From CAZNFR01 sp964572225 (GTDB lineage Bacteria > Bacteroidota > Bacteroidia > Bacteroidales > GCA-2748055): a stretch of 58,840 nucleotides of DNA. The notes beneath the pieces were generated by a model. It was not told the DNA's origin. It saw nothing but the letters and a program-made list of their open reading frames with translations, and did not search any database. The DNA lies in assembly GCA_964572225.1 (NCBI GenBank), contig CAZNFR010000013.1, forward strand, positions 1 to 58,840, given 5' to 3'. The translations under genes and the position numbers were made by a program. The number at the start of each line of letters is the position of its first letter. Position 1 is the first letter of the stretch. This document shows positions 34,847 to 43,100 of the stretch, one piece after another.

Positions 34847-35708
34847 ATTGCAGGATTCTCTCCTTTAGGGGTTTTAAGATTTTATCAATCGCAACAGCCA
34901 GGCTATCGGATTTTTTTCCGAATATGCTTCCCTTGGCATAATTCTGAGCAAACTTCCGATCAAAGGGAATTTCTGCCAGGATCGGAATTTTTTCTGCTTG
35001 CAGATAGCTGGTTAGAGGATGATTACTTCCCCTTGATTTGTTGATAACCACAGCATGGGGAATATCAAGTGTTCGAACCAGCTCAATCACCAATTTTAAG
35101 TCATGAAGCCCGAAAAGCGTGGGTTCGGCTACAAGGATGACAAAATCGGCATCCCTTGCTGTTTCAACCACCGAACAGTCGGATCCGGGTGGTGAATCCA
35201 AAATAATGTAGTCGCAATCGGAAGGAAGATCCAGTTTCAACTCCCGTATCATCATGCTTTGCATACTGCTGCCAACTTTCAGCTTTCCTTCTGTCAGATT
35301 CTCCGGAGCGACTCCCGTGTATTTTGAGATCGCCCCTATGCTTTCTGCGTATTCGATGATGGCGTTCTGCGAACAGGCCTCAAGGCAGGCTCCGCATGAA
35401 TGACAAAGCTCGGTATTAACCTGGGCAAATTCATAATCCGGCAGGACCACAATCGCATTAAACTCACAATAATCCCTGCATTTACCACAATAATTACATT
35501 GATCCTTGAGGATGGAAGGAACGAGCCTGTATACCTCTTTCTCTTCAATTTTTAGAGGTTCCTGCATGAAAAGATAATCGTTGGGAGCCTCCACATCACA
35601 ATCAGCCAATACTCCGGAAAATTCCCCGAGAGAATGGTGTAGAAGAAGAGACACGGTTGTTTTCCCCGTCCCTCCCTTTCCGCTAAGAACAGCGATTTTA
35701 TAGGCCAT
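34818..35708 (-). CDS. MinD/Mrp-type P-loop ATPase with inserted 2x[4Fe-4S] ferredoxin domain (first copy)
   Basis: The 296-residue paralogue of the next gene has Walker A LSGKGGTGKTT, the Asp of the switch I/A' region in ADCDVEAPN, DSPPGSDCSV, and two Cys clusters, CNYCGKCRDYC and CHSCGACLEAC, at about residues 63-110. The family is annotated as 'cobyrinic acid a,c-diamide synthase/ATP-binding protein', but no cobalamin gene is nearby. The paired, overlapping arrangement next to NifX-like proteins points to metal-sulfur cluster handling or, as reported for Desulfovibrio ORP proteins, positioning in the cell. Confidence 0.92.
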   Translation of the reverse strand: MAYKIAVLSGKGGTGKTTVSLLLHHSLGEFSGVLADCDVEAPNDYLFMQEPLKIEEKEVYRLVPSILKDQCNYCGKCRDYCEFNAIVVLPDYEFAQVNTELCHSCGACLEACSQNAIIEYAESIGAISKYTGVAPENLTEGKLKVGSSMQSMMIRELKLDLPSDCDYIILDSPPGSDCSVVETARDADFVILVAEPTLFGLHDLKLVIELVRTLDIPHAVVINKSRGSNHPLTSYLQAEKIPILAEIPFDRKFAQNYAKGSIFGKKSDSLAVAIDKILKPLKERILQYEGDHYFKW

Positions 35709-35748
35709 GTTTTGTTTTTTCAGCAGAAAACGGGATCAATCAGACCCT

Positions 35749-36090
35749 TTAATGATCGCAGTAATTGGCAGACAAGTCAAGATTTCCTGCAAGGAAACTT
35801 CTGACCAGTTCAATATCCCTGCTTTTTGGAGCCCCTACAAATACGTTGACCCCATGATGATTAAAAAGGTCGATGGCTCGCTGTCCCATTCCCCCTGCGA
35901 TGACATCTGTTACTCCCTGTTGCGCAAGCCATGCAGGTAGTACACCCGGTTCGTGGGGAGGGGGCAGTAGTTGTTCATGGGTGATCAGTTCGCTGTTTTC
36001 CTCAGTGATCACCGAAAAATATCGACAGTGCCCGAAGTGACTGTCCAGCAGACCATTATCATCTACAGGTATGGCAATTTTCTTTCCCAT
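35749..36090 (-). CDS. NifX/NifB-type dinitrogenase iron-molybdenum cofactor-binding-like protein (copy A)
   Basis: The 113-residue single-domain protein contains DSHFGHCRYF near the N-terminus, PPPHEPGVLPAWLA, VIAGGMGQRAIDLF and a C-terminal CDH. These are family marks of the small NifX/NafY/NifB-C domain proteins that bind Fe-Mo-S or Mo-Cu-S clusters; the Desulfovibrio orange protein belongs to this group. Two Cys (in HFGHC and the C-terminal CDH) and several His are potential ligands. No nifHDK genes are in the window, so a nitrogenase link is not supported. It lies directly upstream of the MinD-ferredoxin pair. Confidence 0.92.
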   Translation of the reverse strand: MGKKIAIPVDDNGLLDSHFGHCRYFSVITEENSELITHEQLLPPPHEPGVLPAWLAQQGVTDVIAGGMGQRAIDLFNHHGVNVFVGAPKSRDIELVRSFLAGNLDLSANYCDH

Positions 36091-36114
36091 AATTCGTATT
36101 AAAAAATTTAAAAA

Positions 36115-36297
36115 TTATCTATTCCTTCCTCTTCTCTTCCTGCCACCGCCTTTCCCAAATCGGGATGCAGTGAAACTTGCATTTGGAACTTCACCATTCG
36201 TAACCTCCTCTTTTGGAAGAGGATTCCTGCAATTTCCTTTTTTCCTTCCGGTACGTGAACCTTCACCTTCCGGACCTGTTCTGTCAAATCCCGGCAT
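36115..36297 (-). CDS. Small DUF5320-like protein
   Basis: The 60-residue protein begins MPGFDRTGPEGEGSRTGRKK and is rich in Gly, Arg and Lys with one Cys at about residue 23. The MPGFDxTGPxGxGxxTG pattern is that of DUF5320 proteins, which regularly neighbour NifX-like and MinD-ferredoxin genes. The function is unknown. The clean ATG, position between two NifX-like genes in the same strand and the recognisable pattern support a real gene. The 79 bases between it and the upstream gene hold nothing recognisable. Confidence 0.82.
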   Translation of the reverse strand: MPGFDRTGPEGEGSRTGRKKGNCRNPLPKEEVTNGEVPNASFTASRFGKGGGRKRRGRNR

Positions 36298-36376
36298 AAC
36301 GTTTATTATTTTAGGTTAATCATTATTCATTTTCTTAGTCGAGGATGGAAAAATGATCATTCCCTTTGTTTTCAGA

Positions 36377-36706
36377 TCAGGATTTCAGGTTTTTCGCAAT
36401 TCTTTGAATAATCTCACCTATGGTAAGCTCGCTATCCTGAAGAATGACCATTTGTATTTTTAATTGATCCAGCAAGTCCCTGGCTTTGGGCCCGAAATCC
36501 CCGGAAATGATTTTCTTTGCGCCTTTGTCAGCGGCAATTTCTGCTGCTTTTATTCCCGTACCATTCATTTCGGAACCTGCAGTATTCATCATGAATTCGG
36601 TAGTACCCGATTCTTCATCGTAAATGCAAAACCATGCAGCCCTGCCAAACCGAAGGTCAAATCGATCGGAAAGACTGTTTCCCGTAGAGGTAATTAACGT
36701 TATCAT
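36377..36706 (-). CDS. NifX/NifB-type iron-molybdenum cofactor-binding-like protein (copy B)
   Basis: The 109-residue protein belongs to the same fold group as copy A: DLRFGRAAWFCIYD matches the 'xxxFGRAxxF' start, and KAAEIAADKGAKKIISGDFGPKA matches the central block. It lacks the PHEPGVLPAWL and CDH elements of copy A and has a single Cys, so the two copies are probably not redundant. Its ATG overlaps the DUF134 regulator stop as ATGA (36703-36706), making it the first structural gene of the cluster. Confidence 0.9.
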   Translation of the reverse strand: MITLITSTGNSLSDRFDLRFGRAAWFCIYDEESGTTEFMMNTAGSEMNGTGIKAAEIAADKGAKKIISGDFGPKARDLLDQLKIQMVILQDSELTIGEIIQRIAKNLKS

Positions 36707-37116
36707 TTATCGTCTTGATTTATAGGTTCAATGGAGGTATTTCCGCAAACCGGGCATTGATTCTGACTGAATCCTTCAGGTACCGTAAACCTCGCATTAC
36801 ATGAAAGGCACAAGACCCAGCTTTTGTCCAGCATCGCATTTCCAAATACGGTTTTTATTTCCCGGGTTTCAACCATGGCAAGAGCAATCTTTCTGCGTGC
36901 ACTTTCATAGATTCTGGCAAAGGTGGGCCTTGAAATTCCCATTAAACGGCAGGCTTCCTGATGATTCATAAGATCGTAATCGGCCAGCTTAACAGCCTCG
37001 TACTCCTCATACATTAATTCCACAGGATTTCTGCTATCTGTCTCTGCTCCATAGGGTTTGTACCCGCGAAATCCGGGAGGTTTTACCACCTTCCTGGGTG
37101 TTGCTCTTCTGGGCAT
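36703..37116 (-). CDS. DUF134/UPF0251 DNA-binding regulator with zinc-ribbon tail
   Basis: The 137-residue protein begins MPRRATPRKVVKPPGFRGYKP, the DUF134 signature, and has a helix-turn-helix around NHQEACRLMGISRPTFARIYESARRKIA. The C-terminus adds a zinc ribbon, CLSCNARF...QCPVCGN (about 109-131). DUF134 proteins are small regulators commonly placed beside NifX-like genes. It is the first gene of the cluster and is coupled to the next by ATGA. Two copies of an AGAATATTCT palindrome overlap its promoter, so autoregulation is likely. The effector (metal, redox or cluster) is unknown. Confidence 0.92.
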   Translation of the reverse strand: MPRRATPRKVVKPPGFRGYKPYGAETDSRNPVELMYEEYEAVKLADYDLMNHQEACRLMGISRPTFARIYESARRKIALAMVETREIKTVFGNAMLDKSWVLCLSCNARFTVPEGFSQNQCPVCGNTSIEPINQDDK

Positions 37117-37135
37117 ACCTGTTGATTAAGATTAT

Positions 37136-37173
37136 GAGAATATTCTCGAAACAAATATAATAAGAATATTCTC
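37136..37173 (-). promoter_or_regulatory. Promoter with tandem palindromic operators of the DUF134 cluster
   Basis: GAGAATATTCTC (37136-37147, perfect palindrome) and AAGAATATTCTC (37162-37173, with a perfect 10-base core) stand 26 bases apart centre to centre. Between them, read leftward, is TATATTTG (37159-37152), a perfect TAnnTTTG -7 element. The proximal palindrome would cover the start site and the distal one the -33/-7 spacer, the layout of a repressor operator pair. The DUF134 ATG follows 20 bases later. Confidence 0.72.
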
Positions 37174-37216
37174 AAAATACGGAAAATGATGACGATTTTT
37201 TTGCATCATAAAAGGA

Positions 37217-37244
37217 TAAAAAAAACCGCTCCAGTGGAGCGGTT
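37217..37244 (-). terminator. Rho-independent terminator of the Nim-like gene
   Basis: AACCGCTCC (37224-37232) and GGAGCGGTT (37236-37244) form a perfect 9-base stem with a 3-base loop, read leftward into a run of T (complement of the A-run 37217-37225). It is 35 bases after the Nim-like stop and insulates the DUF134 promoter from upstream transcription. Confidence 0.88.
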
Positions 37245-37278
37245 CGTTCTTTCATGAAAAAGCGATTGACAGATTTTC

Positions 37279-37737
37279 TCAGGCCGAATGTTTACCGGTC
37301 ATCTCTTCCATCTCAACCTGTACTAGACAAACATCTTCCATGTTTTGATATTCGTAATCCATGCTATGATCGTGTTTGTAGTGTTTTACAATGATTCCCA
37401 TGGCGGTTTTCTTTTCTGTCGGGTCTTCTACCATTTTAGCCTTCCCATACCCAATCACCGATTTGTATCGGGTACTGAAATTACATGGCACTTCCGACTT
37501 TTCAATCATGGTCTCAATATCCACCTGTACACATACATTGGGATTGGAACGGATCATTTCAAGTTTCTTGCCCTCACATGCAGAGTGGAAATATAATTTC
37601 CCTCCATGATAACCATAATTGACCGGAACAATGTAAGGATAGTCATTTCCGGACAATCCTACCCGGCAGATCTGACCCTTCATAAGAATGCTTTCCATCC
37701 AGTTTAAGTCCGATACTTGTTTGTCTGCTCTTCTCAT
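37279..37737 (-). CDS. Pyridoxamine-5'-phosphate-oxidase-fold flavoprotein (Nim-like)
   Basis: The start is the ATG at 37737 (MRRADKQVSDLNWM); the open frame extends to 37779 without a better start. The 152-residue protein has the split-barrel FMN-binding pattern GQICRVGLSGNDYPYIVPVNYGY, YFHSACEGKKLEM and a later SVIGYGKAKMVED block. This matches NimA-like 5-nitroimidazole-resistance and related PNPOx-fold proteins. Many members bind FMN or haem and reduce diverse substrates; resistance cannot be inferred. It has its own terminator and stands between the DUF134 cluster and a small transcribed locus. Confidence 0.88.
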   Translation of the reverse strand: MRRADKQVSDLNWMESILMKGQICRVGLSGNDYPYIVPVNYGYHGGKLYFHSACEGKKLEMIRSNPNVCVQVDIETMIEKSEVPCNFSTRYKSVIGYGKAKMVEDPTEKKTAMGIIVKHYKHDHSMDYEYQNMEDVCLVQVEMEEMTGKHSA

Positions 37738-37778
37738 AATACAGATATTTAAATTAGTAATTGGAAATTGCTTAAACA

Positions 37779-37811
37779 CAAAAAAACCGGTCCAGATTAA
37801 ATCTGTCCGGT
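37779..37811 (-). terminator. Rho-independent terminator of a small minus-strand transcript
   Basis: Read leftward, ACCGG (37811-37807) and an inner CAGAT block pair with ATCTG and CCGGT (37801-37786), with a small internal loop and a TTA loop, followed at once by a run of eight T. No annotated gene of usual size ends here, so it must terminate the small locus at 37811-37918. Confidence 0.65.
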
Positions 37812-37918
37812 CATATATTTCTATGTTCTACTTCCACTATTTTCAGGTACTCTCCGGTTTGACCGGAGACATAGGCCTCTGTCTGAACACACAAGTTTTG
37901 ATTACCCGCGTTAGACAT
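37811..37918 (-). CDS. Possible 35-residue protein or small structured RNA
   Basis: An ATG at 37918 opens 35 codons (MSNAGNQNLCVQTEAYVSGQ..., ending KIVEVEHRNI) and stops with TGA directly at a Rho-independent terminator. The same stretch contains a perfect hairpin, CTCCGGT-CAA-ACCGGAG read leftward (about 37870-37854), and CTATGT/ACATAG ends that could close a larger structure. Whether the product is a peptide, an RNA or both cannot be decided here; a 35-codon open frame is not improbable by chance. No known family was recognised. The 260 bases upstream (37919-38178) are AT-rich, and I see no gene there. Confidence 0.4.
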   Translation of the reverse strand: MSNAGNQNLCVQTEAYVSGQTGEYLKIVEVEHRNI

Positions 37919-38178
37919 AGTTGAAGTTTTAGTTAAATCTGTCTTAAAACTAAAAAAAAAATCAACAACTTCCGAATTTCATGGTACTTTTTTTTAAGAT
38001 TTTCAATATTCCTATATTATTGTATTTCAATGATTTAAGTTGATGGTATTTATTTAGTCACTTGCAAAAATCTATCATTCAGGTATTTCCGGATTTTCAT
38101 TTTTTTTAACCTCTACTTAAAAAATTAACATGCCCGGGTCCGGTGAAAAACTGTCCCATGCAGATTCTCCATGTGAGT

Positions 38179-40113
38179 TCACTCAAGGTAGGTTCCCTTT
38201 AGATACTTTTCCAGTTGCCCCTGGAGATAAGCAGGCCTTTCACCGGCAAAACGGATCATTTTTTCAATTTCACTTTTCCAAAGTTCTTCCGGAAGCATCC
38301 AGCGCTCCTGCTGAAAACCCATTTCATGCTCAATCATTGCGGAGGTTTCAGAAATCAGGTTCACGACCCTGTCCGGATCCAGCCCGTTTTTCAGTAAATC
38401 ACGGAATCTTTCACTAAACTTCAGACGGAAATCTCTGGAACGTGAAAGTTCAGCGAAAAGCAAACTGGTCACATCGGTCCTTTCCCCACGGGAAGCATGA
38501 TCCTGAAGATGCCGGAACATATCTGTATCATAATTCCCTGTGGAGAGTCCGAATCCAAGATCCGTATCAAAAAGGATCCAACGCATTCCCTTCCCGCATT
38601 CATCTGAATTCCAGAATTTAATATTCTTAACAGGCCAGTCGGTATTGGCACAATAGATCTGGGCAATCATGTAATCGATAAACGAATTCACATCCAGGAA
38701 GGGAGTAAGTCTTGCGTACTTTTCCTCCGGGGCAGTCAGCCGATCCTTCAGCATTTCCATAAAATCATCCAGGATTTCCCCTGAGCCATGCAACAGTTGT
38801 CCCTTGTTTTCAAACAAATTGACACCTTCCGGATCTATCCCATGAAGGGCAGCCGGATGATGCTCATTCACCTTCTCTCTCATATTGTAAAGACCCCAGT
38901 ATTCTCCGTTTAGAAAAACTACAACCGGTTGATATTCTGAATAGTCCACATCAAGAACACCCTTCGCGATCCTGGCCATGAGTCCGTCTCTCAGCATGGA
39001 ACGCCCGAAATCGTTCCCTGAATTTCTTAAAACAATGGCCTCATAATGGGAGTACGCTCTTTCCTGAAAAAAGAAATGTCTGAATTCCCCCTCTCCGTAT
39101 AGTCTTCGTGCAAACAATGCCAGGGATCGCTGGGGAAAATTACGACTGCAGTTTCCATGAATTTTTATCCCTCCCGGTGATGAAAAAACTCTTTTCCTGT
39201 CACTAAAAAGTTCCCAATACACCCTTCTCTCCCAGTCACGACAATAATTTCGTTTCACCAGACTATTGCAATACCCGGTAACACCGTTTTTCCCTCTTAC
39301 ATAAATTCCGAGTGAATCACTGAAAATACCTTCAGGATCCGAAACCAGCGATACCACCGGAAGAAGGAAATCCCGTTCAGCAACGATATAACCTGCCACT
39401 CCAGTCTCCGAGGGCAGCCTTCCCGGAGCAAACGCCCGGTATTTAATAATGAGGGTAGAATCCAGTACAATAGGATCCGAGTACCGGATCCCCGTCCGGT
39501 CAGGGTCCCTGCCATCAAGGGTGTAAAAAACCTCCATGGAATCCGTCATTTCAAAAGAGACAATTCTTTTTTCACCCGGATAATAAATTCCAGGCTGAAG
39601 GGTTAGATCGGGTAACCGGCATCGGCCCCTCAAAACAGGACCCTGATTCATTTCTCCCGGGGAGGGTTTTTCCAAATACCCAACCCCTCCCTCAAGCCTG
39701 CCGTAACTGATTCCTCCGTACTGAACCGGAAATTCCAGCCTGTCCATTTCCTTCCCTTCATGAGTATATAAAATCACCTTTTCTCCATCTCTGTTTAGTC
39801 TGAAGGGTAAGCCCTCCGCACCAGCATCCCGTTCAGACAGGAACAATACACATTCTCCCGGCCCAAGGCTGATTCCTTTCCCGATCCGGTACTGGAAGGG
39901 ATGGGATTCCTTATCGGAAAGGCAGTAGTCGTCAAGGTTGATCTGCCGGTTCCCGCTATTGCACAGTTCAATCCAGTCGGTCGTTAACAATAGACTCCCG
40001 GCCCTTACATCCGGGCCGGGAGCAGCAAATACCTCACCTATGAAAACCTGGGATTTTCTCTCAGGAAACAAGCCGAATAGTAAGATAAGTATAAGAAAAA
40101 CAGGGCTTTTCAT
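38179..40113 (-). CDS. CotH-kinase-family secreted protein with lamin-tail and chitobiase-like domains
   Basis: The 644-residue protein has an N-terminal signal peptide (about 1-20), a lamin-tail-domain-like region (about 22-130, DWIELCNSGNRQINLDDYCLS), a chitobiase/beta-hexosaminidase C-terminal-type domain (about 190-250, FYTLDGRDPDRTGIRY) and a CotH kinase domain (about 290-600) with GIKIHGNCSRNFPQRSL, FLNGEYWGLYNMREKVNEHH and LFDTDLGFGL. CotH was shown in Bacillus to be an atypical secreted protein kinase; the substrate here is unknown. No T9SS sorting domain is evident. It follows the FG-GAP surface-protein gene by 85 bases, containing a long hairpin. Confidence 0.9.
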   Translation of the reverse strand: MKSPVFLILILLFGLFPERKSQVFIGEVFAAPGPDVRAGSLLLTTDWIELCNSGNRQINLDDYCLSDKESHPFQYRIGKGISLGPGECVLFLSERDAGAEGLPFRLNRDGEKVILYTHEGKEMDRLEFPVQYGGISYGRLEGGVGYLEKPSPGEMNQGPVLRGRCRLPDLTLQPGIYYPGEKRIVSFEMTDSMEVFYTLDGRDPDRTGIRYSDPIVLDSTLIIKYRAFAPGRLPSETGVAGYIVAERDFLLPVVSLVSDPEGIFSDSLGIYVRGKNGVTGYCNSLVKRNYCRDWERRVYWELFSDRKRVFSSPGGIKIHGNCSRNFPQRSLALFARRLYGEGEFRHFFFQERAYSHYEAIVLRNSGNDFGRSMLRDGLMARIAKGVLDVDYSEYQPVVVFLNGEYWGLYNMREKVNEHHPAALHGIDPEGVNLFENKGQLLHGSGEILDDFMEMLKDRLTAPEEKYARLTPFLDVNSFIDYMIAQIYCANTDWPVKNIKFWNSDECGKGMRWILFDTDLGFGLSTGNYDTDMFRHLQDHASRGERTDVTSLLFAELSRSRDFRLKFSERFRDLLKNGLDPDRVVNLISETSAMIEHEMGFQQERWMLPEELWKSEIEKMIRFAGERPAYLQGQLEKYLKGTYLE

Positions 40114-40129
40114 GCAATTTAAGATTAAT

Positions 40130-40186
40130 CAGGCCTGGATCCTGATATCACTTTCCTTCAAATATCAGGAAAAATTCCCAGGCCTG
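40130..40186 (-). repeat. Two-tier inverted repeat (RNA hairpin) between the FG-GAP and CotH genes
   Basis: CAGGCCTGG (40130-40138) pairs with CCAGGCCTG (40178-40186), and CCTGATAT (40141-40148) pairs with ATATCAGG (40162-40169), around a 13-base loop with an asymmetric 2/8 internal loop. It lies 12 bases after the FG-GAP stop but lacks a T-run, so it is either a weak terminator or an mRNA stability/processing element. Confidence 0.7.
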
Positions 40187-40198
40187 TAAATAAACCTG

Positions 40199-43100
40199 TC
40201 AGTTTGCCCTCAGAAACTTACCGGTTTCCGCAAATTCACCATTTTGGATCCGGTACAGGTAGAATCCTGGATCCAGGTCATTCACCGGAATACTGAATTC
40301 CTCCCCGGTCCCGGGAAATGCCCGGTAGGTTTCAATTTTCAGGGTTCTGCCACGGATATCCAGGATTTCAATACTTACCGGACCGGATATTTCCATTTTG
40401 GGTCTGAAATTCAGGAGTTCACGGGCCGGATTAGGATAAACGCTTATCCAGTCAGCATCCCCTGCCGGATTCCCGATCACCGGTACAGGACCTTCGGCAT
40501 CCGATTTGCCCAGGATCACCCAGCCTTTATTATTAAAGGTGTGTACTTCATTCATGCCGCCGCCCGGATTGATGACACCGAAAATCCGTGGAAAAGAAGG
40601 AAGTCCTGCAGGTACCACCCACCGTAAGCTTACCTCACTGAAAGCCTGGGCATCAACCAGACCAACGGTAAAGAAAAGGGATTCTCCATGGATATCCTTT
40701 ATCAGGGTCCCGCCCGCATCGGGATCTCCTACATAAAAACTAACAGGTATTGCATCCGCTGTGGGATAGGGACTGAAATTGTGCACATAGGCCCGGATCA
40801 GGACGGTATCCCCGCTTTCGGGTTCTGCAGGCGAAAACATAATGGACTTGGTCTGCATCCTTTTTACCTCATCCTGAAGAGTAAGACCCTTCTCCGGATC
40901 CAGTTTCCAGGGCAGAATGAAGGACGGATCAGGCCTGTCATAACTTTCGCTCCACCAGGTTTCGGTTCCTCCCGGTTCGGGCAGAATGGGTCTTACTGCA
41001 TAATCCACTACCAGGGCTCCGTTCTTGGACCAGTAGATATAGGGAGTGACATTATAACCGGTCTCCCCTATGGATCTGTTCACTCCTCCCAGATGCACGG
41101 TAATGTCCAGACCCTTGCTTACGGAGACGGAGTGTGTGCTTAACTGACTCTCATCATATCGGGCCGACCCGCTCACTTCTATTCCCCAGGCGGAAACAGA
41201 TGCCCCGGCCTCAACCCCGATTCTTCGTCCCTTTACTTCCGTATCATTAAACGTATTGGAAAGGTTCACATTGAAGTTGACATTGGTATTTGCATCCAGG
41301 TCATAACTGTCGGTTCCGTACGAACCGCGGATCTTGTCTTCACCATCCGGATTGATAAGATCGGTATATGGAGTGTAGGAAAGAATATTTCCAACCTCAT
41401 GCTTTGGAATATACCCGTTGGCACTTCTTTCCTTGCTTGGAAACCACCGGTTCTCGGAAAGGGTGGGCTCAAGGGTCAGAATATTGCCTTTGATCACACC
41501 GTTCCGGTTATATACCGGATACTCCCAGATCTCATAATCGCAAACCGTAGCATAGATCTGATCGTCATAAGTGGCGGTTACCTGCTGACTTATCACCACG
41601 GTCTGGCTTGAACCAGTCGACTTTTCGAAATTCTCACCGTATTCGGCCGTAAGATATCCCCTAACAGAGGCCCCAAGGAAACTACCTCCTCCACTAATGG
41701 TAGAACTTATTCCCCAGGATTTCTGTAGGGTGGTACTTACCGAAATCTCTTCCGACGAAACTGCTGTATAGGTTGCATAACTCGAACAGGAGGCCCCGTC
41801 ATGACAATTATTCACGTCGTAAATCTCGTCTTCAAACATGTCAAAATGCGTAGGTGGTGCATTCAGGATCACCAGTGGTTGCACAATATCTGTCCGGGTA
41901 TATTTCTTCCCCGGGCCGATTCGGAACATATCCCCGTCAAAATCACCCGTAACCATAGCAAAGGAATTCAGGTTTTTACCCCAGGTTCCCAAATTGCGGT
42001 AAGCAATCTGTGAAAAGCCAAAATTCGCATCCGATCCTACAACATAAAAATTAATATCCTCGGAAATATTCAGGGCATAAATGATCTCATCTCCATTATC
42101 CGGATTATTGTCAACATTGGCAAGCGAAAGATAAGATAAGGGCGTTCCCCACATCCAGTCTACATATTTTGAAATAAAGTCAAAGCCCCCCTCAGGAGTG
42201 GTGTGAAAAACTTCTATGTCGGATGAACCCAGCAAAATATCGTCAACCCCATCCCCATTGACATCCCCGGAAGCAATATCCGGATATTCATAGGACATGA
42301 ACAGACTGTTCCGGTCTATTTCCTCATTGTTAATCGAAAAAGATTCCAAGGGATCCACCTCCGGGGTTCCGGGATCATCACCCATATGAATTGGGAAAAA
42401 TATAAGCTCGGAAGATTCTGCGACCGACATCAGAACCACCAGGAACTCCCGTTTTCCATCTCCATCAAAATCACCGCTGGTGAGGTTAAGGTAAAAAGAG
42501 TCTCCATTGCTCCTCAAACCAGCGGCGATATCCTCGTCAAAAAGGAACCGGTCCTGCATTTCATAGGAATAATCGTCATTCGCCGCAAACCGGTACAATT
42601 GAATATATAAGCCTTCGGCCGGTGTTTCGGAATAGTAAATCAGGGCCAGTTCCTGATCGCCGTTCTCGTCAATATCCGAAGTCTGTAGGCCTATAAGATC
42701 ATTTTCGGAAAGAGATACTACTTTTTCCCGGGCCAATCTCTTAACCACCTGCAAACTGTCATCCTTCAGTCCCAATAAAGTTATCACAAGACTGTCATCC
42801 TCACTCACCCAGGCCAGGACCAACTCATCCTTCCCGTTCTTGTTCAGATCAGCAACACTGGTATAAACATTTCCCCTGTAAGGAACTCCTTGTTGGGAGA
42901 GAGGTCCTGGCGCAAGGTAAGAGCGGCTAAAGCTCTTTGTTCCCTGTTGACCCATTCTGGCCAGGTCAAGGCTAAGGGTATTGTCCATGCCCTGGATGAT
43001 GGTTACATACTCGTCTTTGGAATCCCCGTCAAAATCCCCCGCCACAGCATTGATCATCCGGTTGCCATAATTACCGGCCAGGGTGTCACGCACATAACTT

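Noticed and set aside
35749..36706. NifX-type proteins as evidence for nitrogen fixation
   Set aside because: No nifH, nifD, nifK, nifE or nifN is in the window. The family occurs widely outside nitrogen fixation, and the MinD-ferredoxin neighbours fit ORP-type loci better.
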